Shown: piece after piece, positions 8,483 through 16,082 of the stretch
Position numbering within the stretch: position 1 is the first letter of the stretch
How the letters are laid out: every line of letters begins with the position of its first letter
From: Albibacterium sp035514885
GTDB taxonomy: Bacteria > Bacteroidota > Bacteroidia > Sphingobacteriales > Sphingobacteriaceae
DNA: 64,000 nucleotides
Assembly (NCBI RefSeq): GCF_035514885.1
Contig: NZ_DATJCH010000012.1
Span: 248,001-312,000 of the forward strand
Reading direction: 5' to 3'
Notes under the pieces: generated by a model
Databases searched by the model: none
What the model saw: only the letters and a program-made list of their open reading frames with translations
Told to the model about the DNA's origin: nothing
Position numbers and translations under genes: made by a program

Positions 8483-10204
8483 TTAATGCAGATCTCTATC
8501 AACTTTAGAGCCCGAACCCCCTACAAGGACATCTAAGTCAGCCCCTAATTCGGCACCTTCCACATGATCTAAATAGATACGTACATAACCTCTAGTAGCC
8601 ATGGGTTCGGGTGCTTTCCAAGCTAGTTTTCGTTTTGCTATTTCTTCATCAGAAATGTTAAGTTGTAATAATCTTTTTTCAACATCTAAGGTAATCGTGT
8701 CGCCATTTTGTACAATAGCAAGAGTTCCTCCAATCGAAGATTCTGGTGATATATGAAGAACTACAGTTCCGTAGGCTGTTCCACTCATTCGGCCATCAGA
8801 GATACGGACCATATCTTTCACTCCTTTCATAATCAGTTTTTCTGGTAAATCCACGTTACCAACTTCTGGCATTCCCGGATAACCTTTTGGTCCTACGCCT
8901 TTTAGTACTATGACACTATTCTCGTCAATGTCTAAATTAGGGTCATCAATTCTATGATGATAGTCTTCCATACTTTCAAAAACGACCGCTTTACCCGTAT
9001 GGCTCAATAAATGCTTTGTTGCAGCAGAAGGTTTAATGACGGCGCCATTTTCGCATAAATTTCCTTTTAAAACAGCAATCCCCGCATGCTCTTGTAAAGG
9101 TTTATCTATTTTGGCAATAACTTCATCATTATAACATATAGCCTTAGCATAATTCTCTCTGAAAGTTTTTCCATTAGCAGTTTGAATATCCTGATGTAAT
9201 AAATCACCTAATTCTTTCATGACCACAGGTAAGCCTCCGGCATAAAAGAAATCTTCCATCAAGTATTTTCCGGAAGGCATTAGATTTACTAATAATGGGA
9301 TTTGGCTTCCAATGCTATCAAAATCTTCCAGTTTAAGATCAACACCTATTCGGCGGGCGATGGCAATTAAATGAATGATTAGATTGGTAGAACCACCAAC
9401 GGCTGCATTGGTTACTATGGCATTTTCAAATGCTTTTCTGGTAAGAATTTTAGACATGGTTAAATCTTCTTTTACCATATCAACTATGCGACGACCAGAT
9501 AATTGTTGCATTACCTTTTTACGGGAATCCGCTGCAGGAATGGATGAAAAACCTGGTAAGGTAAGTCCTAAAGCTTCACACATGGTTGCCATGGTTGAAG
9601 CTGTTCCCATCGTGTTACAATGTCCTATACTTCTGGCTGCACAAATCTCGGCCTCTTGCATCGCTTCGGCGTCAAAATCTTGCGTTTTTTGTTTTTCTTT
9701 AATCATCCAGTTAAAGGATCCGGAACCAATGGTTTCGCCTCTAAACCTTCCATTTAACATAGGACCTCCGGGTACGACAATGGTTGGTAAATCAACACTG
9801 CATGCACCCATAACTGTTGATGGCGTTGTTTTATCACAACCGGTTAAAAGAACAATACCATCCAGTGGGTTAGCTCTAATCGACTCCTCTGTGTCCATAC
9901 TTGCGAGGTTGCGAAACAGCATCGTTGTTGGTCGCATGATAGTTTCTCCCAATGACATTACAGGAAACTCCATAGGGAAACCACCCGCTTCAAGAATGCC
10001 GCGTTTTACCACCTCAGCTACATCACGTAAATGACCATTACAGGGTGTTAGATCGGACCATGTATTACAAATACCAATTACCGGTTTGCCCTCAAAGTAA
10101 TCATTTGGATAGCCTTGGTTTCTTAACCAAGACCTGTGTACAAAGCCCATTTTATCATTTCCACCAAACCATTCTTGGCTTCTCAGTTTTTTATCTTTAC
10201 TCAT
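8483..10204 (-). CDS. IlvD/Edd-family pentonate (arabonate/xylonate) dehydratase
   Basis: A 573-residue Fe-S dehydratase. Its three cluster cysteines are C55 (TPCNGHL), C123 (TGCDKTTP) and C196 (GHCNTMG), matching the spacing in sugar-acid dehydratases that carry a [2Fe-2S] cluster (L-arabonate dehydratase of Rhizobium), and the catalytic serine is in GRMSGTAYG. The segment VVPGGPMLNGRFRGE is typical of pentonate dehydratases rather than of IlvD or Edd. The start is set at ATG 10204 (MSKDKK); the longer frame to 10246 adds a hydrophobic stretch unlike the family. It lies 46 bases after the xylanase. Confidence 0.87.
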   Translation of the reverse strand: MSKDKKLRSQEWFGGNDKMGFVHRSWLRNQGYPNDYFEGKPVIGICNTWSDLTPCNGHLRDVAEVVKRGILEAGGFPMEFPVMSLGETIMRPTTMLFRNLASMDTEESIRANPLDGIVLLTGCDKTTPSTVMGACSVDLPTIVVPGGPMLNGRFRGETIGSGSFNWMIKEKQKTQDFDAEAMQEAEICAARSIGHCNTMGTASTMATMCEALGLTLPGFSSIPAADSRKKVMQQLSGRRIVDMVKEDLTMSKILTRKAFENAIVTNAAVGGSTNLIIHLIAIARRIGVDLKLEDFDSIGSQIPLLVNLMPSGKYLMEDFFYAGGLPVVMKELGDLLHQDIQTANGKTFRENYAKAICYNDEVIAKIDKPLQEHAGIAVLKGNLCENGAVIKPSAATKHLLSHTGKAVVFESMEDYHHRIDDPNLDIDENSVIVLKGVGPKGYPGMPEVGNVDLPEKLIMKGVKDMVRISDGRMSGTAYGTVVLHISPESSIGGTLAIVQNGDTITLDVEKRLLQLNISDEEIAKRKLAWKAPEPMATRGYVRIYLDHVEGAELGADLDVLVGGSGSKVDRDLH

Positions 10205-10250
10205 TGTTGTTATAAATTGTGATATTATTAATGCTAACGTTGGCACTAAA

Positions 10251-11423
10251 TTAATGATAAATATTTGGAATATTTAAAACAGCTTCTAAAGCTAGTTTTG
10301 GTTGTTTATTTCTATCGTATAATAAAGGATAGTTCGTTCGTCCGGAAAGAGGGTAATTGTTTTTCCAAGACATTCCATCGTGTAAGCCCCATAGTGTAAC
10401 TCTATCTATCTTATCTCTTTTTCTATAGAAAATTTCAAATAATTCTGCGTATCTATTTGCTAAAGCTTTTTGTTGCTCTAGAGGAAGCCCGTCTGCATAA
10501 GGATCTAGGAATGTTTTAAATTCCTCTAATTGATATTGTGGATGTGCTAACCCGGTACCAATAATTTGTCCTTCTTTAGTTAATGGCAGAACATCTACAT
10601 CCAGTTCGGTTATCATAACCTTTAACCCTAGCGAAGAAAAGGAATCTATGGCGGCCTCAATGTATTCTGTTTTAGGGTAATTCAAGCCCCAATGTCCTTG
10701 AATTCCTATACCATCAATTCTAATATTTTCTTTCTGTAGGAGTCTTACAAAGCGCATAATGCCATCTCTTTTTTCTGGTCTCCACGCATTGAAATCGTTA
10801 TAGTACAATTCGGTATTTGGCGCATATTCACTAGCGAATTTAAAAGCATTCCTGACTAATTCGTCCCCGTCTCCAATGCTTTTTACCCAAGCTGTTTCGC
10901 TTCGGTAAGAGCCATCATTGTCAATAATTTCATTTACGACATCCCAGGCATCAACTTTGCCAGCATATCTGCCTGCAACTGTTTCAATATGTTTACGCAT
11001 TTGTTCGATTTGCGCTTCCGGTGAATTAGGATTTCCAGCTTCATCTTTAAAAAACCAATCCGGAGTTTGGTTGTGCCAAATCAAGGTATGTCCTATAATA
11101 AAAAGATTGTTTTTTTGACCAAAAGCGACAAATTCATCAGCTGCTTTAAAATTATATACACCAGGTTCTGGATTTACAACTTCAGCTTTCATGGAGTTCT
11201 CCGGTGTAATGCTATTAAATTGTTGAAGAATGATGCTTTGAGACAAAGAATCAGCGCCTGATGGAACTTGTGTATTAACTGCAACACCTACTAAAAAAGC
11301 ATCTTTATAGACCTCTTTTAAACTTGATTGAACTTCCTTTTTCTTTTCAGGAGAAGAACAGCTCATTAACATTGAAAATGAAATAGCCATTCCTAATCCT
11401 AACACGGATGTAGAGATTTTCAT
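10251..11423 (-). CDS. GH10 endo-1,4-beta-xylanase, lipoprotein
   Basis: A 390-residue surface or periplasmic xylanase. The lipobox LMSC places the lipidated cysteine at residue 22 when the start is ATG 11423; the longer frame to 11492 would bury this signal. The GH10 acid/base glutamate is in WDVVNEI and the nucleophile in ITELDVDVLP; other GH10 motifs are GHTLIWHNQTPDWFF and TLWGLHDGMSW. It is the first gene of the pentonate operon and provides pentose-containing oligomers from xylan. No SusC/SusD pair accompanies it in this window. Confidence 0.93.
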   Translation of the reverse strand: MKISTSVLGLGMAISFSMLMSCSSPEKKKEVQSSLKEVYKDAFLVGVAVNTQVPSGADSLSQSIILQQFNSITPENSMKAEVVNPEPGVYNFKAADEFVAFGQKNNLFIIGHTLIWHNQTPDWFFKDEAGNPNSPEAQIEQMRKHIETVAGRYAGKVDAWDVVNEIIDNDGSYRSETAWVKSIGDGDELVRNAFKFASEYAPNTELYYNDFNAWRPEKRDGIMRFVRLLQKENIRIDGIGIQGHWGLNYPKTEYIEAAIDSFSSLGLKVMITELDVDVLPLTKEGQIIGTGLAHPQYQLEEFKTFLDPYADGLPLEQQKALANRYAELFEIFYRKRDKIDRVTLWGLHDGMSWKNNYPLSGRTNYPLLYDRNKQPKLALEAVLNIPNIYH

Positions 11424-11463
11424 ATTATTTACATGGTTGGTTTTATAAAATTTAATTGGTTCG

Positions 11464-11492
11464 TAAATATATAAAAATAAAAATTTAAACAA
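11464..11492 (-). promoter_or_regulatory. candidate promoter of the xylanase-pentonate operon
   Basis: On the minus strand TTG (11492-11490) is followed after 18 bases by TATATTTA (11471-11464), one base from the Bacteroidota TAnnTTTG box, about 40 bases upstream of the xylanase start. The region is very AT-rich, so a chance match is possible. Confidence 0.4.
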
Positions 11493-11591
11493 AGAGGGGG
11501 GGCGTTCTGTAATAATATTCAGTAGGTGTAGCGAGACTTTTACCTTTATAAGGTTTTCTTTTCTTTCTTCTAGGAATAGAAAGATGAAATG

Positions 11592-11619
11592 AAAAAAGCA
11601 CTGAAACCAGTGCTTTTTT
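11592..11619. terminator. hairpin terminator downstream of the alpha/beta hydrolase
   Basis: A perfect 12-bp stem (AAAAAAGCACTG at 11592-11603 with 11608-11619) closes a 4-base loop. It ends the minus-strand hydrolase transcript and stands upstream of the xylanase promoter. Its A/T flanks allow use on either strand. Confidence 0.85.
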
Positions 11620-11690
11620 ATGGTGGAGTGTCAAGGATAGAGATCGAACACTTAGTACCAATTTTGAGGTTCTTAGAAAATATAAAATTA

Positions 11691-13100
11691 TTAAGTAACC
11701 GACTTAATCCATATCAAAATTTCGGTTAAAGCTATCGGAGAAAATGTTTGCTCAATAATTCCATATTCATCTGTGAGGCCGGTTTTGCATTCTTGGAACA
11801 AATGATTCATCCCTGATAGTTCTTTAATGGTAACATTTTTATTGCCACCTTTTCGCAAAGCGTCTTTAATAGCCGTTAGGTTTTGTGTGGAAGGAACTTG
11901 CGAATCTTTGTCACCATTAATTGCTAAAACAGGGCATTTTACTTTTTCTAATACGGCAGCCGGGTTGTATTTTAAAAAATACTGCATCCATGGGTTGGCA
12001 ATCTGCCCATATATTATTTTAGCAAACTCTTCATTACTCATTCCTTCTGGTTTTGGACCATTTGGATTTTCTTTTAATGACTTGGTAACGAAAACTTTTA
12101 AATCTGTTTTAAGCTGCTCCTGATCATATGCTGCTTTAACGATGTCGAAGGCACCTTTCCTAAAATCTGCTTCTTTGCTATGCTCAGCTTCACTCTGGCC
12201 GGTTGCTTTCCCTAATAATTGAAGCTGTAGAATAATCAACTCATCTCCAGGAAGGCCAGGACTAGCCAATAGCGTAATGAAAGAAATATCTTTACATTTG
12301 CTTGCTACCAGTTGTGCAATGATGCCACCTTCACTATGACCAATTAAGCCAATTTTCTTTTTATTGATTTCTTTCCGGGTTTGTAAATACTTTACCCCTG
12401 CTTCCACATCCGAAGCAAAATCTAAAGATGTTGCCGAGCCAAAATCGCCTTTCGATGCAGCAACCCCACGATCATCAAAACGCAGAACGGCTATACCATT
12501 CTTAGTTAAATAATCAGATAGGACAAGAAAGGGCTTGTGGTCAAGTATTTCTCCATTTCTATTATGAGGACCGGAATCGGAAATTAGCACTACAACCGGA
12601 AAGTTCCCTTCTTTTTCAGGCAATGTAAGCGTACCGGCAAGTGTAATTCCGGCTTGATTGTTTTCAAAAATAACCTCTTCCGAATAATATGGAAACGGTT
12701 GTAAAGGTTCCTGAGGACGTAGAGGTTTTTCCGTCTTGATCGCACTTTCTGATAAATCTAATGGAAATGACTGGCCACCTTGTCTAAAATTACCAGTAAT
12801 CAAACGGTCTTTCCCTAAAGTTCCTTCGTATTCTATAGATGCATTGGCAATAGTCAATTTTAGAACTGAATCCTCAAAGCTAACGGTGGTTACCGGAATA
12901 TCTTTTGCTCCCTGGTTTGGGCTGTCCATTGTGGCAACTAAGCCCTTTTCTGTTTTTGTAATATTAAAAACTAGTTTTAATTGTGTTCCCTGAACTTTTA
13001 AAAGTCCGTTCCAATTTCCTGTGATTTCCTGGGAGAATGAAACCATAGAAAAAACCATAGAAATTAGACAGCTCAAAAGTGTTACTATTACTTTTTTCAT
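11691..13100 (-). CDS. secreted alpha/beta hydrolase (serine aminopeptidase S33-like)
   Basis: A 469-residue protein with a Sec signal peptide (MKKVIVTLLSCLISMVFSMVSFSQ). Residues about 25-115 form a beta-rich N-terminal domain that begins ITGNWNGLLKVQGTQLKLVFNI, common in Bacteroidota S9/S33-like hydrolases. The catalytic domain shows the nucleophile elbow GHSEGG, DSGPHNRNGE near the oxyanion region, an aspartate in INGDKDSQVP and a histidine in GMNHLFQ. It is probably an esterase or peptidase acting outside the cytoplasm; the substrate is unknown. It is a single gene with its own terminator. Confidence 0.8.
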   Translation of the reverse strand: MKKVIVTLLSCLISMVFSMVSFSQEITGNWNGLLKVQGTQLKLVFNITKTEKGLVATMDSPNQGAKDIPVTTVSFEDSVLKLTIANASIEYEGTLGKDRLITGNFRQGGQSFPLDLSESAIKTEKPLRPQEPLQPFPYYSEEVIFENNQAGITLAGTLTLPEKEGNFPVVVLISDSGPHNRNGEILDHKPFLVLSDYLTKNGIAVLRFDDRGVAASKGDFGSATSLDFASDVEAGVKYLQTRKEINKKKIGLIGHSEGGIIAQLVASKCKDISFITLLASPGLPGDELIILQLQLLGKATGQSEAEHSKEADFRKGAFDIVKAAYDQEQLKTDLKVFVTKSLKENPNGPKPEGMSNEEFAKIIYGQIANPWMQYFLKYNPAAVLEKVKCPVLAINGDKDSQVPSTQNLTAIKDALRKGGNKNVTIKELSGMNHLFQECKTGLTDEYGIIEQTFSPIALTEILIWIKSVT

Positions 13101-13158
13101 AAAATTGAGGTTGGTTTTTATAGATTAAAATTAAAAGTGATGTTTCAAAGAGAGGACG

Positions 13159-13230
13159 TTAACAATCCCGCGATTGTTAAACAAACCGATAGAAACGAGA
13201 GGGTCGGGTTTCCCGTTGCAATCCCTCTCG
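13159..13230. repeat. two adjacent hairpins with a nested third stem
   Basis: TTAACAATC/GATTGTTAA (13159-13167 with 13172-13180) is followed by CGAGAGGG/CCCTCTCG (13196-13203 with 13223-13230), whose loop holds CGGG/CCCG (13205-13208 with 13212-13215). The second hairpin could end the minus-strand XRE/DUF2975 transcript, although the following T run is weak. The combined fold is more elaborate than an ordinary terminator. Confidence 0.5.
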
Positions 13231-13271
13231 CAAATCCTAATTCATATAACTATTAGCTTAGTAATTGATAT

Positions 13272-13508
13272 TTAAATTTCAAGCATGTCTTCAGAATCAG
13301 CTTTTTGTGGCTGATACTCAAGGATATCACCAGGTTGGCATTTAAGTACCTCGCAAATAAGTTCGAGAGTTGAAAATCGAATCGCCTTAGCCTTTCCTTG
13401 TTTTAAAACAGAAAGATTAGATATTGTGATTCCTACTTTTTCGGATAATGTATTTAATGACATCTTACGTTTGGCCATCATCACGTCCAGATTTATAATA
13501 ATTGCCAT
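13272..13508 (-). CDS. XRE-family small HTH regulator partnered with DUF2975
   Basis: A 78-residue Cro/CI-type DNA-binding protein. The helix-turn-helix covers about residues 17-45 (SLNTLSEKVGITISNLSVLKQGKAKAI), followed by the family ending LELICEVLKCQPGDILEY. Such minimal YozG-like regulators commonly sit directly downstream of a DUF2975 membrane protein, as here with a two-base gap. The pair probably regulates itself; the target is unknown. Confidence 0.85.
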   Translation of the reverse strand: MAIIINLDVMMAKRKMSLNTLSEKVGITISNLSVLKQGKAKAIRFSTLELICEVLKCQPGDILEYQPQKADSEDMLEI

Positions 13509-13510
13509 AA

Positions 13511-14128
13511 TTATATTGTTAAACTGTTTTCTTCCTCTAATGAGGCACCCATTTCAAATATTTTCGAAACAATTAGCAGTACTATGCCTATTAAAAAATA
13601 GTTTACATTAAAGCTGTGAGTTAATTGAGTTTCGTTTCCCCATTTAAAATTTTGAATCAGATACTGGTTTAGTACCAAACTATAAAGCCATTGAGCTATA
13701 TTGGCGATGATTAGTATAACGCCAATATATTTTATTCTTGGGAAATTGAGTTTATTTAAAGGCTCGTTCTTCTTGAAGTTTAAAAATATTTTTTTAAGCT
13801 GATAAGTTATTAGAAATACCACAGTCAGCGATAAAAGTAGTGCTGTCAGTACTAGCATTATTTCTTGTAAATTTGCCGGAGAAAATGAAAAATTCCCACT
13901 AGTTACCTTAAGAGTAGCTGGATTCCCATTTGGAATCAAAGTATCAACCTTTTCTAGAATCCCTTCAGAAAAGGTTATTCCAAGAACAATATCAAGTGGT
14001 TTTCTCATAAATGCCATGGTTAGTAGATAAGTTATTAAGCCTAGGCCGACTAACCATTCAAACCACCAAATTGTGTTGATTATGCCATACATCCCGGATG
14101 ACAATGATCTGTTTCCAAACGTTTTCAT
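13511..14128 (-). CDS. DUF2975 membrane protein
   Basis: A 205-residue protein with four predicted membrane helices (around residues 20-40, 88-110, 130-150 and 172-192). Arrangement and length match DUF2975 proteins, which are nearly always encoded beside a small XRE regulator. The function is unknown; a role in sensing or in controlling the partner regulator is inferred from that constant pairing. Repeats of AATTTATTGA lie just upstream of its start. Confidence 0.8.
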   Translation of the reverse strand: MKTFGNRSLSSGMYGIINTIWWFEWLVGLGLITYLLTMAFMRKPLDIVLGITFSEGILEKVDTLIPNGNPATLKVTSGNFSFSPANLQEIMLVLTALLLSLTVVFLITYQLKKIFLNFKKNEPLNKLNFPRIKYIGVILIIANIAQWLYSLVLNQYLIQNFKWGNETQLTHSFNVNYFLIGIVLLIVSKIFEMGASLEEENSLTI

Positions 14129-14157
14129 TTTTCTGTTTTTTTGTAAATGTAAATAAA

Positions 14158-14201
14158 AATTTATTGATAAACAATAAAAATTTATTGAAATAATTTATTG
14201 A
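14158..14201. repeat. three direct copies of AATTTATTGA upstream of the DUF2975/XRE pair
   Basis: The 10-mer occurs at 14158-14167, 14179-14188 and 14192-14201, 30-73 bases before the DUF2975 start on the minus strand. It may be the operator of the XRE regulator. The AT-rich setting weakens the case. Confidence 0.4.
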
Positions 14202-14354
14202 AATAATTTTTGTGATTTTTGACGGCCAATTTCTATAGATAGAAAAATGCTAGTCGACGCCTCTCCTAACTCAAAAGATATCTTATTTTACTTATATCGA
14301 TCATATCTTAACTCTTACTACATCAATAAAAAGATATATCGAACATTACTATGC

Positions 14355-14581
14355 CTTTCTTGAAAAGTGTAAAAAGCACGAGGAAGGCATAGTTGAAAAT
14401 CTTCCCGTTGGTGCCCGGTTTATATGTTTGGGTATACAATTAGATCTTTCGAGCGGTTTCCGTGTAGATCTTTGAAGTGGAGAATGGGAAGCGAAAAGTC
14501 AAAAATGGAATAACAAATAAACCGATACAATCTGCAAGCGATATAAATACATCACTTCTTAAAATGGAAGAGCTGTTATAA
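14355..14581 (+). pseudogene. decayed fragment of a tyrosine recombinase gene
   Basis: This stretch aligns almost base for base with the 5' part of the integrase gene at 16083 (about residues 11-82), sharing for example CTTTCGAGCGGTTT and CAATCTGCAAGCGATAT. It contains in-frame stops and at least two frame changes, lacks the catalytic half entirely, and ends abruptly before the GH43 gene. It is the remnant of an earlier related integrative element. The rest of 14129-14596 holds only the repeats upstream of DUF2975 and no other gene I can support. Confidence 0.85.
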
Positions 14582-14596
14582 TATAGCCGCGAATTA

Positions 14597-15661
14597 TCAA
14601 TCCATCTTCTCTATTTCAATTTCACCCGAAGGACGAAGCATTTCACCGGAACCCTGAGCTGCACCGATGTATGGATCTCCATTTTCGTCGAAATTGAATT
14701 TCTGCAAAAATATATAGCGGTTCGACCAGCCACCTTGCAAACCTAATTTAGAATGATAGTATATCCAATGTTCCTTATCATCGGGAGATGTTGTAACACT
14801 GGCATGTCCAACCCCGAACACCTTCGCATTTCCCTGGAATAGCGGTGTTGTAAACTTAACCCATGAATCCGGATCTAAGGGGTCATGGTCACCGGATTTT
14901 AGACGAAGCTGCCCCATTTTATAATGCTCGGTCCAGGAACCCCTAGTTGAATATAAAATAAAAACATCATCGTTATGTTCTAAAATCTGGGGTCCTTCCA
15001 ACAGGGCGATGTGATCACCTTTTTCCCATTCCAATTCGGGCTTGGAGAGCAATACCCGTTTTCCCAAAGTCCAGGGATTAATCATCTCAGCAATGTAAAG
15101 ATATTGATCTACATCATGATGATCGTGCAAGGCATCCCAGCCTGACCAGATGGCATAATACTTTCCTTTCAATTGAAGTACGGTCATATCGATCGACCAA
15201 TAATTATCCTTTTTCGTTTGGGGATCATTTCCGGTATAAAACATTCCTTTATCCTCATAGGGTCCAAAGGGAGTTTCAGCTTCAAGCACCCCAGCCCGCT
15301 GTGCGAAGTAGGGAGCCCCCTTGTGTACAGAGGCAGCATAATAGATATACCATTTGCCGTTAATGGGATGGATTTCGGGAGCCCAATGGTTAAAACTATT
15401 CCACGCGTTTGCAGGTGGTGTCCAAACCGCCTCTTCTTTTTCAAACTTCGTAAGAAATCTTGATTCCGTTACTGTAAAGCCATTCCCATTGCTCCATATC
15501 GTATAATATTTTCCCTCGTGTTTAATCACGAAAGGATCTGCGCCTCGGCGAAGAGGGTTTGTAAAGGTTTTGCTGACGACCTGTTTCTGTTGGGCCTGAA
15601 TGATTGGAGGTTCAAAAAAAAGAAGGAAGCTTATGGAAAGTAGGAATAAGATTTTTTTCAT
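14597..15661 (-). CDS. GH43-family glycoside hydrolase (arabinosidase/xylosidase type)
   Basis: A 354-residue secreted enzyme with signal peptide MKKILFLLSISFLLFFEPPIIQAQ. The three acidic residues of the five-bladed propeller are visible: base D42 in RRGADPFV, the pKa-modulating aspartate in YWSIDMTV and acid glutamate in LLEGPQIL. WAPEIHPINGKWYIYY is a typical GH43 blade. It probably removes arabinose or xylose from hemicellulose side chains, complementing the GH10 xylanase. It sits between an integrase remnant and the ssrA-derived left attachment site, so it may be cargo of an older island. Confidence 0.88.
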   Translation of the reverse strand: MKKILFLLSISFLLFFEPPIIQAQQKQVVSKTFTNPLRRGADPFVIKHEGKYYTIWSNGNGFTVTESRFLTKFEKEEAVWTPPANAWNSFNHWAPEIHPINGKWYIYYAASVHKGAPYFAQRAGVLEAETPFGPYEDKGMFYTGNDPQTKKDNYWSIDMTVLQLKGKYYAIWSGWDALHDHHDVDQYLYIAEMINPWTLGKRVLLSKPELEWEKGDHIALLEGPQILEHNDDVFILYSTRGSWTEHYKMGQLRLKSGDHDPLDPDSWVKFTTPLFQGNAKVFGVGHASVTTSPDDKEHWIYYHSKLGLQGGWSNRYIFLQKFNFDENGDPYIGAAQGSGEMLRPSGEIEIEKMD

Positions 15662-15833
15662 ATCTCGGGTAGTTCGAATACGTTATATAATTCGAAATTA
15701 AGATAACAATATTTCTCGGAATGATTGCATTTATTGGATCCAAGAGGAGAAATTAAGTCAATATTTAAAGTTTTTATAAAACTTTCTACTGCATAAACGA
15801 AATTAATGGTATAAAAGAAGGGTAGCTTATTAT

Positions 15834-15881
15834 AATACAAACACCCAAAAATACTGGATTGTAATTTCGGGTGTTTGTATT
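15834..15881. terminator. hairpin, probably the original ssrA terminator
   Basis: A perfect 13-bp stem (AATACAAACACCC at 15834-15846 with 15869-15881) encloses a 22-base loop. Read on the minus strand it lies 30 bases beyond the 13-bp ssrA end copy, at the same spacing as the similar terminator behind the present ssrA (36555-36597), so it is interpreted as the native terminator displaced by the insertion. The rest of 15662-15910 shows only AT-rich sequence upstream of the GH43 gene. Confidence 0.75.
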
Positions 15882-15910
15882 ATGTAACTGATTGATAGTC
15901 AGTTTGATTG

Positions 15911-15923
15911 GTGGAGTCGGAGG
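15911..15923. repeat. left attachment site (attL) of the element
   Basis: GTGGAGTCGGAGG is identical to the ssrA acceptor end at 36625-36637. On the minus strand this copy continues as ACTCCACCA, so the 3'-CCA is encoded here, but not at the present ssrA end. The integrase gene begins 160 bases inside. Confidence 0.85.
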
Positions 15924-16082
15924 CTCTTTTGTTTAAGATTCATTAAGATCATTACAGCGTTTAGTGAAACCATACTTATCTGTTAATCAGTATATATAGA
16001 TGTTTATAGCTTGTTGAAGTTTTTTATGTATTCTTAAAAATTGGGTGTAAATTTGGGTGTAGTTTAAAACTTGCACCCATAA

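Noticed and set aside
9375..10034. Long plus-strand frame of 219 codons
   Set aside because: It is the antisense of the well-supported pentonate dehydratase and has no family resemblance.
11621..11655. Possible tRNA-end attachment remnant (GGTGGAGTG followed by GATCGAAC)
   Set aside because: It loosely resembles a reverse-complemented tRNA 3' end, but spacing and T-loop bases do not fit well and no integrase lies nearby.
13159..13230. Riboswitch
   Set aside because: The hairpins lie downstream of the XRE gene on its strand and upstream of a hydrolase start, but match no riboswitch consensus I know.
15658..15840. 60-codon minus-strand frame upstream of GH43
   Set aside because: It overlaps the GH43 start and its promoter region, is AT-driven and resembles no protein.
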